A stretch of DNA of 64,000 bases from Acidobacteriaceae bacterium. GTDB taxonomy: Bacteria; Acidobacteriota; Terriglobia; Terriglobales; Acidobacteriaceae. The DNA lies in the NCBI GenBank assembly GCA_003131315.1, contig PKUV01000140.1, forward strand, positions 40,121-104,120, read 5' to 3'. Shown here in pieces: positions 9,433 to 18,175 of the stretch; the first letter of the stretch is position 1, and each line of letters opens with the position of its first letter. The position numbers and the translations under genes are program-made. The notes under the pieces are model-generated. The model was not told the DNA's origin. It worked only from the letters and a program-made list of their open reading frames with translations, and did no database searches.

Positions 9433-10092
9433 ATGAATGCAGGACCCGGACATCCCTCCGCAGGCGGAGGGAAACACAAACGGCGCCATGGACGGCGTCC
9501 GCCGAGACGAGGCGCGGGTGGCCCGATGGGCCGCGACCGCCAGGAGCAACAGGGCATTTTTACCGCTCCCATGGATCACAGCTATCGCGCCAATATGGGC
9601 GGCGGCAACGGCAACCGAGGACCGCGACGGCCCGGTTTCTCCGCGTCTTACCCGGTGGTCGATCCTGAGCCTCTGCCCGCTCCACGAGAGGATGCGGCTT
9701 CGCGCGTCTTCGCGTTTGTCGAAGACCTGTTCTTCCTGAGCAAGATTCAGGACACGGGCCGCAAGATGAACGTGAAGGTGGAGTTCGTGAAAAACGAGAA
9801 GGAACTCACCGAGCGGATGAAGAGCAACGGCGAAGAAAAACCTTCCCTGATCATCTTCGACTTGAACAACGCCAATGCCAAGCCTTTGACGCTCATCCCG
9901 AAACTGAAAAGCAAGCTGAAGAAGGGAACGTCGATCATTGGGTTTCTCTCGCACGTGCAGGGCGACTTGAAGCAGAAAGCGCACGAAGTGGGCTGTGACA
10001 TGGTATTGCCGCGCTCGGCGTTTTCGCAGAATCTGCCGCAGTTGCTGCGCCGGCATGGTGCCATCGAGGCCGATTCCGGGGCAGCCGACTAG
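9433..10092 (+). CDS. Receiver-like protein with Arg/Gly-rich N-terminus
   Basis: The 219-residue product has two parts. Residues 1-85 are low complexity and rich in Gly, Arg and Pro (GGGKHKRRHGRRPPRRG), like RNA- or nucleic-acid-binding tails. Residues about 88-210 fold like a CheY receiver, with a candidate phospho-acceptor Asp in LIIFDLNN near 145 and a Ser in GFLSHVQ. The conserved Lys after beta-5 is replaced by PRSAF and the acidic pair is weak, so phosphorylation may not occur. It may be a phospho-independent output or scaffold protein. No DNA-binding domain follows. Confidence 0.65.
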   Translation: MNAGPGHPSAGGGKHKRRHGRRPPRRGAGGPMGRDRQEQQGIFTAPMDHSYRANMGGGNGNRGPRRPGFSASYPVVDPEPLPAPREDAASRVFAFVEDLFFLSKIQDTGRKMNVKVEFVKNEKELTERMKSNGEEKPSLIIFDLNNANAKPLTLIPKLKSKLKKGTSIIGFLSHVQGDLKQKAHEVGCDMVLPRSAFSQNLPQLLRRHGAIEADSGAAD

Positions 10093-10093
10093 G

Positions 10094-10199
10094 ATTGCAG
10101 AAGTCAGAGGTCAGATTGCAGAGGTAAAACCTCTGGCTGCTGCACTGCTGTGTCCACTCATAGGGTTTCACCTCTGAAATCTGACCTCTGACCTCTGCA
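10094..10199. repeat. Word hairpin, CAGAGGTCAGATTGCAG family
   Basis: Left arm ATTGCAGAAGTCAGAGGTCA, right arm CTGAAATCTGACCTCTGACC, loop of about 45 bases. It begins two bases after the upstream stop codon and fills most of the gap to the next gene. Confidence 0.8.
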
Positions 10200-10220
10200 T
10201 TCCCCTGATACAATTTCGCC

Positions 10221-10952
10221 GTGTTCCCTCACAAAATTCTGATCATGACGGCGGTCATGGCTATGGCGGCGGTAGCTTCCGCCCAGACTCCTCCGGTCAG
10301 CGCCCAGCCTCCGATAAAAGTAAACGTCATCAACGTGTGCGCACCTTCGACCGAAGAGCAGAAGGAATTATCGTCGGCGCTGGCCAAGGTACCGGGCAAG
10401 CCGGCGTTCAGCAAAGATTATGAAGTGGCTCGCGGGCATTCCACACTCGACCAGAGCACTCCAATCCCCGGTATGCAGCCCTTACCGCCCGGTGCGGTCT
10501 CGGCGGCCGATTGGGTAAGGGTTCGGCGCGAGTTCCCCGGCGCCACCCTGTTCAGCAACGTCCAATACTCGTTGAGCGTGGATTCGACGAATATGGTGGA
10601 GACGCTCGTGCTGCGCGTGCGCGAGCCAAAAGATCTGATGCAGGTCTCGATCGAGGATAGTGCTTCCGCGGTTGCTTCCGCGACCGCGATGTTGTCCACC
10701 AGTACGCCGGTTTCGCGCGTCAAACTGGAGCGCTTTGGAAAATCGTCGGTGGCTCTGGCGCGGTGCTCGGGAGAAGAGGGAAGTCCGGCGAAGGACCAGA
10801 GCGCGTACGAGTCGATCTTCCGCGCCGCCTCTTCGATTATGGAGCGCTATCGCGACGCTCTCGGCGCACGCAAAATGGTGCCCGAGGAACTGGCTCGCAT
10901 GGGCGTGGGAACTTCGACCAAGGCGGGCGCCGGCAGCAAGAAGAATCCGTAG
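10221..10952 (+). CDS. Secreted protein of unknown function
   Basis: The 243-residue product starts with GTG and has an export signal (ILIMTAVMAMAAVASAQ, cleavage expected after the ASAQ region near residue 22). An in-frame ATG at 10245 would also leave a usable signal. The mature part has no recognisable domain. A single Cys near the N-terminus (INVCAPS) and a helical C-terminal half are all that can be seen. It precedes trxB by about 75 bases, possibly co-transcribed. Function unknown. Confidence 0.65.
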   Translation: MFPHKILIMTAVMAMAAVASAQTPPVSAQPPIKVNVINVCAPSTEEQKELSSALAKVPGKPAFSKDYEVARGHSTLDQSTPIPGMQPLPPGAVSAADWVRVRREFPGATLFSNVQYSLSVDSTNMVETLVLRVREPKDLMQVSIEDSASAVASATAMLSTSTPVSRVKLERFGKSSVALARCSGEEGSPAKDQSAYESIFRAASSIMERYRDALGARKMVPEELARMGVGTSTKAGAGSKKNP

Positions 10953-11028
10953 GTTGTCCCGCCGGCTTTGCGGTCTGAAGCGAAATCTATTTTTCAGAAT
11001 CTATCTACTGACACTGTTTCTTACTACT

Positions 11029-11958
11029 ATGGACATACGCAATGTTGTGATCATGGGCTCCGGATGTGCCGGTCACACCGCCGCCCTCTACACCGCCCGC
11101 GCCAACCTCAAGCCGCTGGTGATCGAAGGCCATGAACCGGGCGGACAATTATCGCTGACCACGTTGGTGGAAAACTTTCCCGGTTTTCCCGAAGGTATCC
11201 AGGGGCCGGAACTGATCGAGAACATGCGCAAGCAGGCGGCGCGCTTCGGCGCCGACTATCAAATGGGCCACGTGGTCAAAGCCGATTTGAGCAAACATCC
11301 GTTCGAGTTAAGCGTCGGCAAAGAGACCATTCAGACCCATACGCTCATCATCGCCAGCGGAGCATCGGCGCGCTGGCTCGGCCTGCCGAACGAACACGCG
11401 CTGATCGGCCACGGTGTTTCTTCCTGCGCTACTTGCGATGGCTTCTTTTTCTCCGGCAAGGAAATTGTGGTGATCGGCGGCGGCGACTCCGCCATGGAAG
11501 AAGCGACATTTCTGACGCGTTTCGCGAGCAAGGTGACACTCATCCATCGTCGCGAACAGTTTCGCGCTTCGAAAATCATGCTCGATCGCGCACGTTCTAA
11601 TTCAAAGATCGCCTTTCTCACCGATACCGTGGTGGACGACGTTCTCGATGTCAGCAAGAAGGAAGTCACCGCGCTGCGTCTGCGCAATCTGAAGAGCGGC
11701 GAAAGCTGGGATTTCCCGGCGAGCGCAATGTTTCTTGGGATCGGCCACATCCCGAACGCCAAGATGTTCGAGGGCCAACTCGAAACCGATGCCGATGGCT
11801 ACCTGGTGACGCAAAAGAATGTTTTCACGCGAGTGCCGGGTGTGTTCGCGTGCGGCGACGTGCAGGACCGCCGCTACCGCCAAGCCATTACTGCCGCTGG
11901 TTCCGGCTGCATGGCGGCTCTGGAAGTGGAGAAATTTCTGGAGGAGGAAGGGCACTGA
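11029..11958 (+). CDS. trxB: Thioredoxin-disulfide reductase
   Basis: The 309-residue flavoprotein transfers electrons from NADPH through FAD to thioredoxin in the cytoplasm. It shows an N-terminal FAD-binding GSGCAGHTAALYTARA near residue 10, the redox pair in CATC near 137, the NADPH motif GGGDSAMEEA near 157 and the C-terminal FAD motif GVFACGDVQD near 275. The start is the ATG that gives the family N-terminus; the reading frame is open far upstream but that part overlaps the previous gene and is not family-like. Length is normal. Confidence 0.95.
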   Translation: MDIRNVVIMGSGCAGHTAALYTARANLKPLVIEGHEPGGQLSLTTLVENFPGFPEGIQGPELIENMRKQAARFGADYQMGHVVKADLSKHPFELSVGKETIQTHTLIIASGASARWLGLPNEHALIGHGVSSCATCDGFFFSGKEIVVIGGGDSAMEEATFLTRFASKVTLIHRREQFRASKIMLDRARSNSKIAFLTDTVVDDVLDVSKKEVTALRLRNLKSGESWDFPASAMFLGIGHIPNAKMFEGQLETDADGYLVTQKNVFTRVPGVFACGDVQDRRYRQAITAAGSGCMAALEVEKFLEEEGH

Positions 11959-11973
11959 CGGCGGATTGTGCAT

Positions 11974-12094
11974 CGCTACCGTCGAAATGCGCTACCACAG
12001 AGGTCACAGAGGTACACAGGGATACACAGAGGAAACCCCATGCATATCTTAATTCTCCTCTGTGTTCCTCTGTGCCTCCTGTGGTTAAGCTTTT
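11974..12094. repeat. Word hairpin, CCACAGAGGTACACAG family
   Basis: Left arm words CACAGAGGTACACAGGG and the complementary right arm CTCTGTGTTCCTCTGTG lie between convergent trxB and the AlkD-like gene. The right arm runs into the last two codons and stop of the AlkD-like gene (AAA GCT TAA on its strand). A copy with the same outer sequence is at 14649-14760. Confidence 0.8.
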
Positions 12095-12825
12095 GTTCGT
12101 TCGCGCAACACTTGCTTCCGCGAGGCAACCGGCAGCGTCTCACAAGCGGTCCGCAACACAAGTCGTGGCGCATTTTGCCGAATTTTGATCAAGTAGGGCA
12201 CGGTGCGCTTCGGATCGGCTTTGGCCGTCTCGCGCAAAAGCCAGCCCAATCCCTTCTGCACCATGTCGTCTTCGTCATTCAGCAATTGATTCGAAAGTCG
12301 CACGATCTGTTCAAAGAACCGCTGCTCGCGCGCTCCGCGGATCAGCGCCACACACGCCGCGCGCCGCCGCCAACGATTCGGCGACTTCGCCCAGAGGAAA
12401 ACCTGGCGGCAACGGGCAGGATCGGCGGCCACCATCGGAGCCAGCAGATAATGCGCCAGCGCGTCGTGATCGGCCCAACTGGTTACACGGTCGAGCCATG
12501 AGGCGAAGAGCTGAAATTCCTTCTCGCCAAAGTTCTTCGTCTGTTTTTCGAGCAGGAGAACAGCCATCGCCTTCTCTGCAAGAATCCGGCCAGAGAAAAG
12601 TTGGTCGGCGACTTGCACCACGAAATCCATGCCCCGTTCTCGGGCGATGCTGCGCCGGAACCGCACCGCAAATTTTCTTAGTTCAGCCGTGTACCAGCCG
12701 CGCGATTGTATTTCTTCCTTGAAAAAGCGTTGCACGTCTTCCGAGTGCGGTGCCGACCCGCCATCCTTCAGCACGCGCCGGATGTGGTCGGCAATGTAGC
12801 TGGGCGTGATTTTGCTGTTGGACAT
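12085..12825 (-). CDS. DNA alkylation repair (AlkD-like) HEAT-repeat protein
   Basis: The 246-residue all-helical protein resembles AlkD-type DNA glycosylases, which remove bulky alkylated bases with a HEAT-repeat scaffold. Recognisable stretches include 'ELRKFAVRFRR', 'FASWLDRVTSWADHDALAH' and 'WRRRAACVALI', with DDMVQKGLGWLLRE near residue 195. The frame opens at 12990 and would overlap the next gene, but a GAGGAG three bases before the ATG at 12825 marks that start. Substrate is inferred from family only. Confidence 0.85.
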   Translation of the reverse strand: MSNSKITPSYIADHIRRVLKDGGSAPHSEDVQRFFKEEIQSRGWYTAELRKFAVRFRRSIARERGMDFVVQVADQLFSGRILAEKAMAVLLLEKQTKNFGEKEFQLFASWLDRVTSWADHDALAHYLLAPMVAADPARCRQVFLWAKSPNRWRRRAACVALIRGAREQRFFEQIVRLSNQLLNDEDDMVQKGLGWLLRETAKADPKRTVPYLIKIRQNAPRLVLRTACETLPVASRKQVLRERTKA

Positions 12826-12946
12826 CTTCTCCTCATGCAGCAACGGCGTTCTCCGCCTGTCAGTTTGCGAAGAGTTGCTCATGATAAAGGGAGTGCCAAG
12901 CGAGTGCTGTGATCTGGCGTCACAGTGATATGGTCGCGGGAGCGGC

Positions 12947-14347
12947 TTACTTTGTGGGAGGTGTGCCGCCTGTCCGCAGAGTTTTGTCATAAATCCAAAG
13001 CAGCGCCGCGGTGGCTAGGCCGACCGCAGTGACGCTCCACCAGATCCGCGCCGGTTGATGAGTGACTTCTCCGAAGTGGTGAACCAGGGTGCCGCCAAAC
13101 CAGCCACCGATCAGCGATCCAATTCCGATCGGCAGGAACGCGAAGCCCATGTAAGTGCCCTGCTGTCCGGGAGGCGCGAGGCGCGAGATGTATTCGTAAT
13201 AGCGAGGAGATTGAATGATTTCGCCGAGCGCCAGCACAAACAGGGAAAGCACCGCGCCCCAGAGCGTCGGCCGCAGGGCGAGGATCACCCACGAAACAGA
13301 AGTGATCACCGTGCCCAGAATCACGGCCTGAAATGCGGGGATCTTGCGAGTCAGATAATTCACCGCGAGCGTGAGGCAGATCACGGTTAGCCCATCAGTT
13401 ACCAGGATGATTTCGACGTTAGCGTTGGAGTTGATGTAGCCGTGAATGTAGCCGGGCAAACTGATGTACTGCTGCCAGAACACCACCCAGTAGCCGGCAA
13501 AAAGCACGAGGAACCACATAAAGCGGCTGATCCCTGCGAGCACGAGAATGAGCAGCGCGCTCCATATCCACCAAGGTATGGTGTATCTCGGATAGATCAA
13601 CAAACCGATGCGCAGCACCAGCGCGATCAGCAGCACCGGCAGGACCAGCCTGTAATTGCCCACTACGACGCAGAAGTTCCGCGCGACCGTCGCGATCGAC
13701 GGGGGAGGCGCATCCCCGGGCTTGCGCGGTTCGCGGAAGAAGAAGATGACCACAAAGAACATCGCGAAGACGCTGACTGCCGCAATGCGGTAAACATTCT
13801 CAACTCCCAGGTGGCGATGGGCCCAGGAAGCGAATAGCGGTCCAAGGGCTCCGCCGATGTTGACCATTGTGTAGTAAATCGAGTAGCCGATGGAGCGGAC
13901 GTTTTCCTTTGAGGCTCGCGCGGTGGTGCCTACCACGCAAGGCTTCACCAGCGAGATGCCGAGCGCGGGGAGGATGAGAATGCAGCCGACAAACAATCCC
14001 AGCGGCACCGCGTTGCGCACCGGCGCCAGCCATGACGCTCCAATCGATCCGATCAAGAAATAGGCTGCGGCCAGGATGAGGTAGGCCATCGAAAGAGCGC
14101 GGCGAAAGCCGAGGCGATCGGCGGCGGCTCCTCCGAAGATGGCGAGAAACCATACCATGCCACCGAACAAGCCCGTCAGAGTCCCGGTTTGCTCAGTCGA
14201 GAAATTCAGCTTCTCCTGCAGATACAGGGCAAGAGAAGCAAAAGCCCCATAGTAGGAAAGGCGTTCGAATATCTCGGTGATGTTTGCGACCCAGAAGGGC
14301 CGCTCAAAGCCGGACCGAATTTCCTGCAAACGTTCGGAGAAGGTCAA
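12947..14347 (-). CDS. POT-like proton-coupled peptide transporter (MFS)
   Basis: The 466-residue membrane protein has about twelve to fourteen hydrophobic helices. The opening FWVANITEIFERLSYYG resembles the POT/PTR signature ExxERxxYYG used for proton coupling in di- and tripeptide transporters. A loop motif near residue 75 (GGAAADRLGFRRA) matches the MFS A-motif. Other POT ligands are less clear, and distant MFS drug transporters remain possible. It is separated by about 20 bases from yggU. Confidence 0.8.
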   Translation of the reverse strand: MTFSERLQEIRSGFERPFWVANITEIFERLSYYGAFASLALYLQEKLNFSTEQTGTLTGLFGGMVWFLAIFGGAAADRLGFRRALSMAYLILAAAYFLIGSIGASWLAPVRNAVPLGLFVGCILILPALGISLVKPCVVGTTARASKENVRSIGYSIYYTMVNIGGALGPLFASWAHRHLGVENVYRIAAVSVFAMFFVVIFFFREPRKPGDAPPPSIATVARNFCVVVGNYRLVLPVLLIALVLRIGLLIYPRYTIPWWIWSALLILVLAGISRFMWFLVLFAGYWVVFWQQYISLPGYIHGYINSNANVEIILVTDGLTVICLTLAVNYLTRKIPAFQAVILGTVITSVSWVILALRPTLWGAVLSLFVLALGEIIQSPRYYEYISRLAPPGQQGTYMGFAFLPIGIGSLIGGWFGGTLVHHFGEVTHQPARIWWSVTAVGLATAALLWIYDKTLRTGGTPPTK

Positions 14348-14368
14348 ACATGGCTCCTGATGCTGATT

Positions 14369-14656
14369 TCAGATTTTCAAACGCCGCCGGACTTCCTCTG
14401 CCGACAAACCCGCCACACGGACCACTTTATTCCGGCTGCTCTGGCCGGCTGCAATAGTAACGGAGGAATGCGGTACCTTCAAAAATTTTGCGAAAAAATC
14501 AATGCAGGCCTCGTTGGCCTTGCCGTCCACAGGAGGGGCGGTGAGGGCGAGTTTCAGCGCGTCGCCTACTTCGCCGGTGATGGCATTCTTCTTCGCGCGC
14601 GGGTGGACTCTTACCGCGAAGGTCGCGCCGGTGGGCGAATTTTGAATTGCTACCAT
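14369..14656 (-). CDS. yggU: DUF167 / YggU family protein
   Basis: This 95-residue protein has the DUF167 core: a beta strand with RVHPRAKKNAI, then 'LTAPPVDGKANEACIDFFAK' and a C-terminal SSRNKVVRV stretch. The function of the family is not established. The start codon and next two codons fall within the repeat copy at 14649-14760. The gene sits beside yggS, a frequent partner in bacteria. Confidence 0.88.
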   Translation of the reverse strand: MVAIQNSPTGATFAVRVHPRAKKNAITGEVGDALKLALTAPPVDGKANEACIDFFAKFLKVPHSSVTIAAGQSSRNKVVRVAGLSAEEVRRRLKI

Positions 14657-14760
14657 CGAAAAGCGCTACCACAGGGGCCACAGAGGTACACAGGGGAAAC
14701 CTGACAACATTTCTTAGATTTTCCTCTGTGTTCCTCTGTGGCCCCTGTGGTTAAGCTTTT
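14649..14760. repeat. Word hairpin, CCACAGAGGTACACAG family
   Basis: This copy spans the whole gap from the start codon of yggU to the stop codon of yggS. Left side GCTACCATCGAAAAGCGCTA matches the left side of the copy at 11974 with few changes, and the right arm ends CTGTGGTTAAGCTTTT in both. The hairpin arms are CACAGGGGCCACAGAGG and its complement. Confidence 0.85.
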
Positions 14761-15461
14761 GCTCTCTCCCCGAAGATCGCCGTCCCGACGCGCACACACG
14801 TCGCTCCCTCTTCAATCGCGACTTCGAAATCATGCGACATGCCCATGGAAAGAACAGACGTGCCGATTTTCGGCAGCTCACGGGCGGCGATGCTGTCCCG
14901 AATCTGACGGAGTTGGCGGAAATAGGGTCGCGAGCCCTCGGGATCTTCTGTGTACGGCGGGACGGTCATCAGGCCGTGAATTTTCAGATTTCCCCATCGC
15001 GGCCCGCCGCGCAGAATCTGCTCCAGTTCCTCCGAGCCTGGTGCGACTCCGTTTTTTGCCTGCTCGCCACCCACATTGATCTCGATCAGGACGGATAACG
15101 TCTTGCCCGCGCTTTCCGCGAACGCATTCAGCTTCTCCGCCATCCGCACTGAGTCAACTGAATCCACCGCGTCAAACAACTCCGTCGCCTTCGCGGCCTT
15201 ATTTGTCTGCAGATGTCCGATCAGGTGCCATTCGGCGTCAGGCAAGTCGCGCAGAGCATTCGCCTTTCCGGCAAACTCCTGCACCCTGTTCTCGCCGAAA
15301 ACGCGCAGCCCAGCAGCGTACGCATCGCGGATGCTCTCGACCGGAAAAGTCTTGCTCACGGCCATCAGAGTGATGTCAGCGGGATTGCGCCCGGCACGGC
15401 GGGCGGCCGCTGCGATCTGCTCGCGGATCTGCGCGATGTTTTCGGCAATGGACACTGACAA
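14751..15461 (-). CDS. yggS: PLP homeostasis protein YggS/PLPBP
   Basis: The 236-residue TIM-barrel protein binds pyridoxal 5'-phosphate and helps control free PLP. The PLP lysine is in LMAVSKTF near residue 36, followed by GENRVQE near 57 and HLIGHLQTNKA near 79. C-terminal LSMGMSHDFEVAIEEGAT contains the phosphate-binding motif. It has no known catalytic activity. The last codons and stop coincide with the adjacent repeat. Confidence 0.93.
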   Translation of the reverse strand: MSVSIAENIAQIREQIAAAARRAGRNPADITLMAVSKTFPVESIRDAYAAGLRVFGENRVQEFAGKANALRDLPDAEWHLIGHLQTNKAAKATELFDAVDSVDSVRMAEKLNAFAESAGKTLSVLIEINVGGEQAKNGVAPGSEELEQILRGGPRWGNLKIHGLMTVPPYTEDPEGSRPYFRQLRQIRDSIAARELPKIGTSVLSMGMSHDFEVAIEEGATCVRVGTAIFGERAKA

Positions 15462-15469
15462 GATTTAAC

Positions 15470-15587
15470 CACAGCGGACACAGAGGAGCACGGAGGAAGG
15501 CAACAACGAAGAAGTCAGAATGCAGAAGCAGCACCCGCTCGCACACGCAGGTTTTCACCTCTGCAATCTGACCTCGAACCTCTGACC
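15470..15587. repeat. Two half word-repeats in the yggS-OPT gap
   Basis: TTTAACCACAGCGGACACAG at about 15469-15488 is a half copy of the CCACAGAGG family. TTCACCTCTGCAATCTGACC at about 15553-15572 is the right arm of the CAGAGGTCAG family, with only a weak left arm (AAGTCAGAATGCAGAAG). The region separates two genes read leftward. Confidence 0.65.
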
Positions 15588-17654
15588 TCACATAATCGCA
15601 GTCGGCGGCGCCGGATCCTCGGGCCGGCCGGCGTTGGCCAGCGGAACTCGGATCATGACAATCGCCAGCACGGCGAGTGCGCCTAGTGCCAGAAGAAATG
15701 GAGGCGTCCACTTGAACAACGTCACGTCGTGGCCAGAGCCCACCAGGCCCGCGATGAGCAGGCCGCACAGCGCTTCGCCCGCGATCAGACCCGAGGCCGT
15801 CAGGACGCCGGAGTTTTCCACGCGCGCCTTCTGGGCATCGTTAAGGCCACGGCGATCGCGCAATTTGTCGGTGATCCAGCGAATCACGCCTCCGAGAAAG
15901 ATGGCAAAGGTTGTGCCTAACGGCAGATACATGCCGACCGCGAAGAGCATCACGCTCTTCACCTCGATCATGATCATCGCCAGTCCCAGCAGGATGCCAA
16001 CGATCACCAGCGGCCACGCCATGTCGCCGCCCACGATTCCCTTGGACAGCATGGCCATGAGTCCCGCCTGCGGAGCCGGGAGCGCCGGGCTGCCGAAGGT
16101 GTACGCCTTGGCAAGGATCGCGATCGGGAAGAACAGGACGAGCGATGCCACGACGATGCCGAGAAGATCTCCGATCTGCATCTTGGAGGGCGTGCCGCCG
16201 AGAATGTGTCCGACCTTCAAGTCCTGGAGCATCTCACCCGCCACAGCGGATGAAACGCACACCACTGCTGCTACTCCAAGTACCGCTGCCACTCCACCCG
16301 TTCCGGAAACGCCAAGCGCGACCATGAGAAGCGCAGCAATCACTAGCGTGCACAGCGTGAGCCCTGAGACTGGATTGTTCGAGGATCCGATCATGCCGAC
16401 CAAGTTCCCAGAAACGGCGGCAAAGAAAAATCCGACGATGATCATCACGCCGGCTGCGACCAGGGAGCCGGACAGAATGGTGGAAGTCGACAGATTGCCT
16501 GCTCCGCTGATGAAATAGTGGTAGAGCAGAATCATGGCCACGAATACGACGGCGATGCCGGCAAATACTGCCTTGGCGGGCAAATCTCGCTCAGTGCGAT
16601 TTGTAGCGGCTTGCACTGCCGCCGACTTTTTCAAATCGGAAACGGCGCGGCCCATGCCGAGGGCCAATTGCTTGCGCATCTTGAACAGCGTGTAGGTCGC
16701 GCCCACGAGCATCCCGCCCACCGCGATCGGCCGCACAATCGAGAAGTAGATGGCTTGTGCCAACAGAGGCCATGCGATGGTTTGTCCCTCGGGCATTGAC
16801 GCCTGGATGTACGGACCAATGGTGAAGGTTAGGAGTGGAACCAACAGGCCCCATGCCAGCACGCCTCCGGCGAAGTTCAAGGCGGCCAGTCTTGGGCCAA
16901 TGATGTATCCCACGCCAAGATAGGCAGGGCTAATGTCGGGTGCCGTTAACAGCGTGGCGCCACCGGTGATCGTCGTAGCCACGTTTGGATTCGTACTGGT
17001 GCGGAGCAGCAACTTCTTTCCCAGGTCGCTGATCTTCATGGGGAAAGTGTTGCTGGGATTGAAAACATTGACTGCTCCCAGCAGATACATGAACGCGCCG
17101 AAGCCCATGTTGGCAAACAGAATCTTCGCGGCCTTGGCTCCCTGTTGTCCGGCCTTGTGAATCTCGGAGGCGGCCACGGATTCGGGAAACGGCAGGTCGG
17201 GATCCTCGACCATCACGCGGCGCAAGAGGGTCACGAACAGGATGCCCAGCGTGCCCCCGATCATCATCAGGGCTACGGATTTCCAGTATTCGGGTGTTCT
17301 GAAATCCGGCGTCAGTGTCGGCCACAGACCGGCCATCACAAAGGCAGGGATGGTGAATATTGCGCCCGCCGCCACCGACTCGCCAATCGAGCCCACGGTT
17401 CGCGCGATGTTTTCTTCGAGCAGTGAACCCTTCATCAACCGCAGCAGTGCCATCGAGATGACGGCTGCCGGATAGGTCGCGGCAATCGTCATCCCCGCCT
17501 TGAGACCGAGGTACGCGTTCGCAGAGCCGAGTAGGGCGGTCAAGAACAGGCCGATCAGTACGGCCCGGAAGGTAAACTCCTTCATTTCCATCGATTCCGG
17601 AACATAGGGGCGATGCTTGCGGGGGGCTTCAGTATTCGCCGCAGGGGTGCTCAT
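15588..17654 (-). CDS. OPT family oligopeptide transporter
   Basis: The 688-residue protein is almost wholly hydrophobic with about fifteen membrane helices, matching the oligopeptide transporter (OPT) family that imports small peptides or metal chelates with protons. The opening 'RAVLIGLFLTALLGSANAY' with 'LGLKAGMTIAATYPAAVI' is typical of bacterial OPT proteins, as are SIGESVAAGAIFTIPAF near residue 90 and GIVVASLVLFFPIAILA near 500. A GAGGA ribosome site precedes the ATG. The substrate cannot be told. Confidence 0.9.
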   Translation of the reverse strand: MSTPAANTEAPRKHRPYVPESMEMKEFTFRAVLIGLFLTALLGSANAYLGLKAGMTIAATYPAAVISMALLRLMKGSLLEENIARTVGSIGESVAAGAIFTIPAFVMAGLWPTLTPDFRTPEYWKSVALMMIGGTLGILFVTLLRRVMVEDPDLPFPESVAASEIHKAGQQGAKAAKILFANMGFGAFMYLLGAVNVFNPSNTFPMKISDLGKKLLLRTSTNPNVATTITGGATLLTAPDISPAYLGVGYIIGPRLAALNFAGGVLAWGLLVPLLTFTIGPYIQASMPEGQTIAWPLLAQAIYFSIVRPIAVGGMLVGATYTLFKMRKQLALGMGRAVSDLKKSAAVQAATNRTERDLPAKAVFAGIAVVFVAMILLYHYFISGAGNLSTSTILSGSLVAAGVMIIVGFFFAAVSGNLVGMIGSSNNPVSGLTLCTLVIAALLMVALGVSGTGGVAAVLGVAAVVCVSSAVAGEMLQDLKVGHILGGTPSKMQIGDLLGIVVASLVLFFPIAILAKAYTFGSPALPAPQAGLMAMLSKGIVGGDMAWPLVIVGILLGLAMIMIEVKSVMLFAVGMYLPLGTTFAIFLGGVIRWITDKLRDRRGLNDAQKARVENSGVLTASGLIAGEALCGLLIAGLVGSGHDVTLFKWTPPFLLALGALAVLAIVMIRVPLANAGRPEDPAPPTAIM

Positions 17655-17846
17655 AGGGTCCTCGTGGTCACTAGGGATTTCATTGCCGATTCACAGTAGC
17701 AGCGACGGCGCACCTTAACATGCCGAAAGGCAGCTTTACAAGTGCAGCGCTCACTTAGGAAAGGTGGGTGAGCGGAGACCGCATCTTTATATCCGCAACT
17801 TTGCATCTTAACCAGGGTTAGAATGGTCCTGTCCTGGAGGTATTTT

Positions 17847-18122
17847 GTGACTCCCCTTGCCAGCCCGTCTTGGAGCCGGTTTTTCGAGGAATTCCACTGC
17901 CGGGGATGTGGCGCACAAGAAGCATATCGCTCCCGCCCTCGCGGTTTCTTTGAGAAGCATGTGCTTCCGCTTTTGTTACTGCAAACGGTCCGCTGTGGGC
18001 GCTGCGATCAACGGGGCTACGTCTTGCGGACGATTCCGGCGCTCGAACGCGTTCAGCCCGACCGCAAGCAGTCACAGAGTCAACCGCCGAACGGTTCGAA
18101 GTCCGATAGCCGCGTTGCATAG
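17847..18122 (+). CDS. Small zinc-ribbon, membrane-associated protein
   Basis: The 91-residue product has a CRGCG knuckle near residue 17, a hydrophobic stretch (FFEKHVLPLLLLQTVRCGRC) and a second CGRC knuckle, so four Cys could hold one zinc. The tail is Gln/Arg-rich. Small proteins of this pattern recur in Acidobacteria, without known role. The chosen start is a GTG six bases after a perfect GGAGG; an ATG 24 bases upstream lacks such a site. It precedes the ComF-like gene on the same strand. Confidence 0.6.
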   Translation: MTPLASPSWSRFFEEFHCRGCGAQEAYRSRPRGFFEKHVLPLLLLQTVRCGRCDQRGYVLRTIPALERVQPDRKQSQSQPPNGSKSDSRVA

Positions 18123-18175
18123 GGCGTGCACCGCGGCTATACTGACGAAGTGTAGCCCGGCGAAGCGTCATCGGC

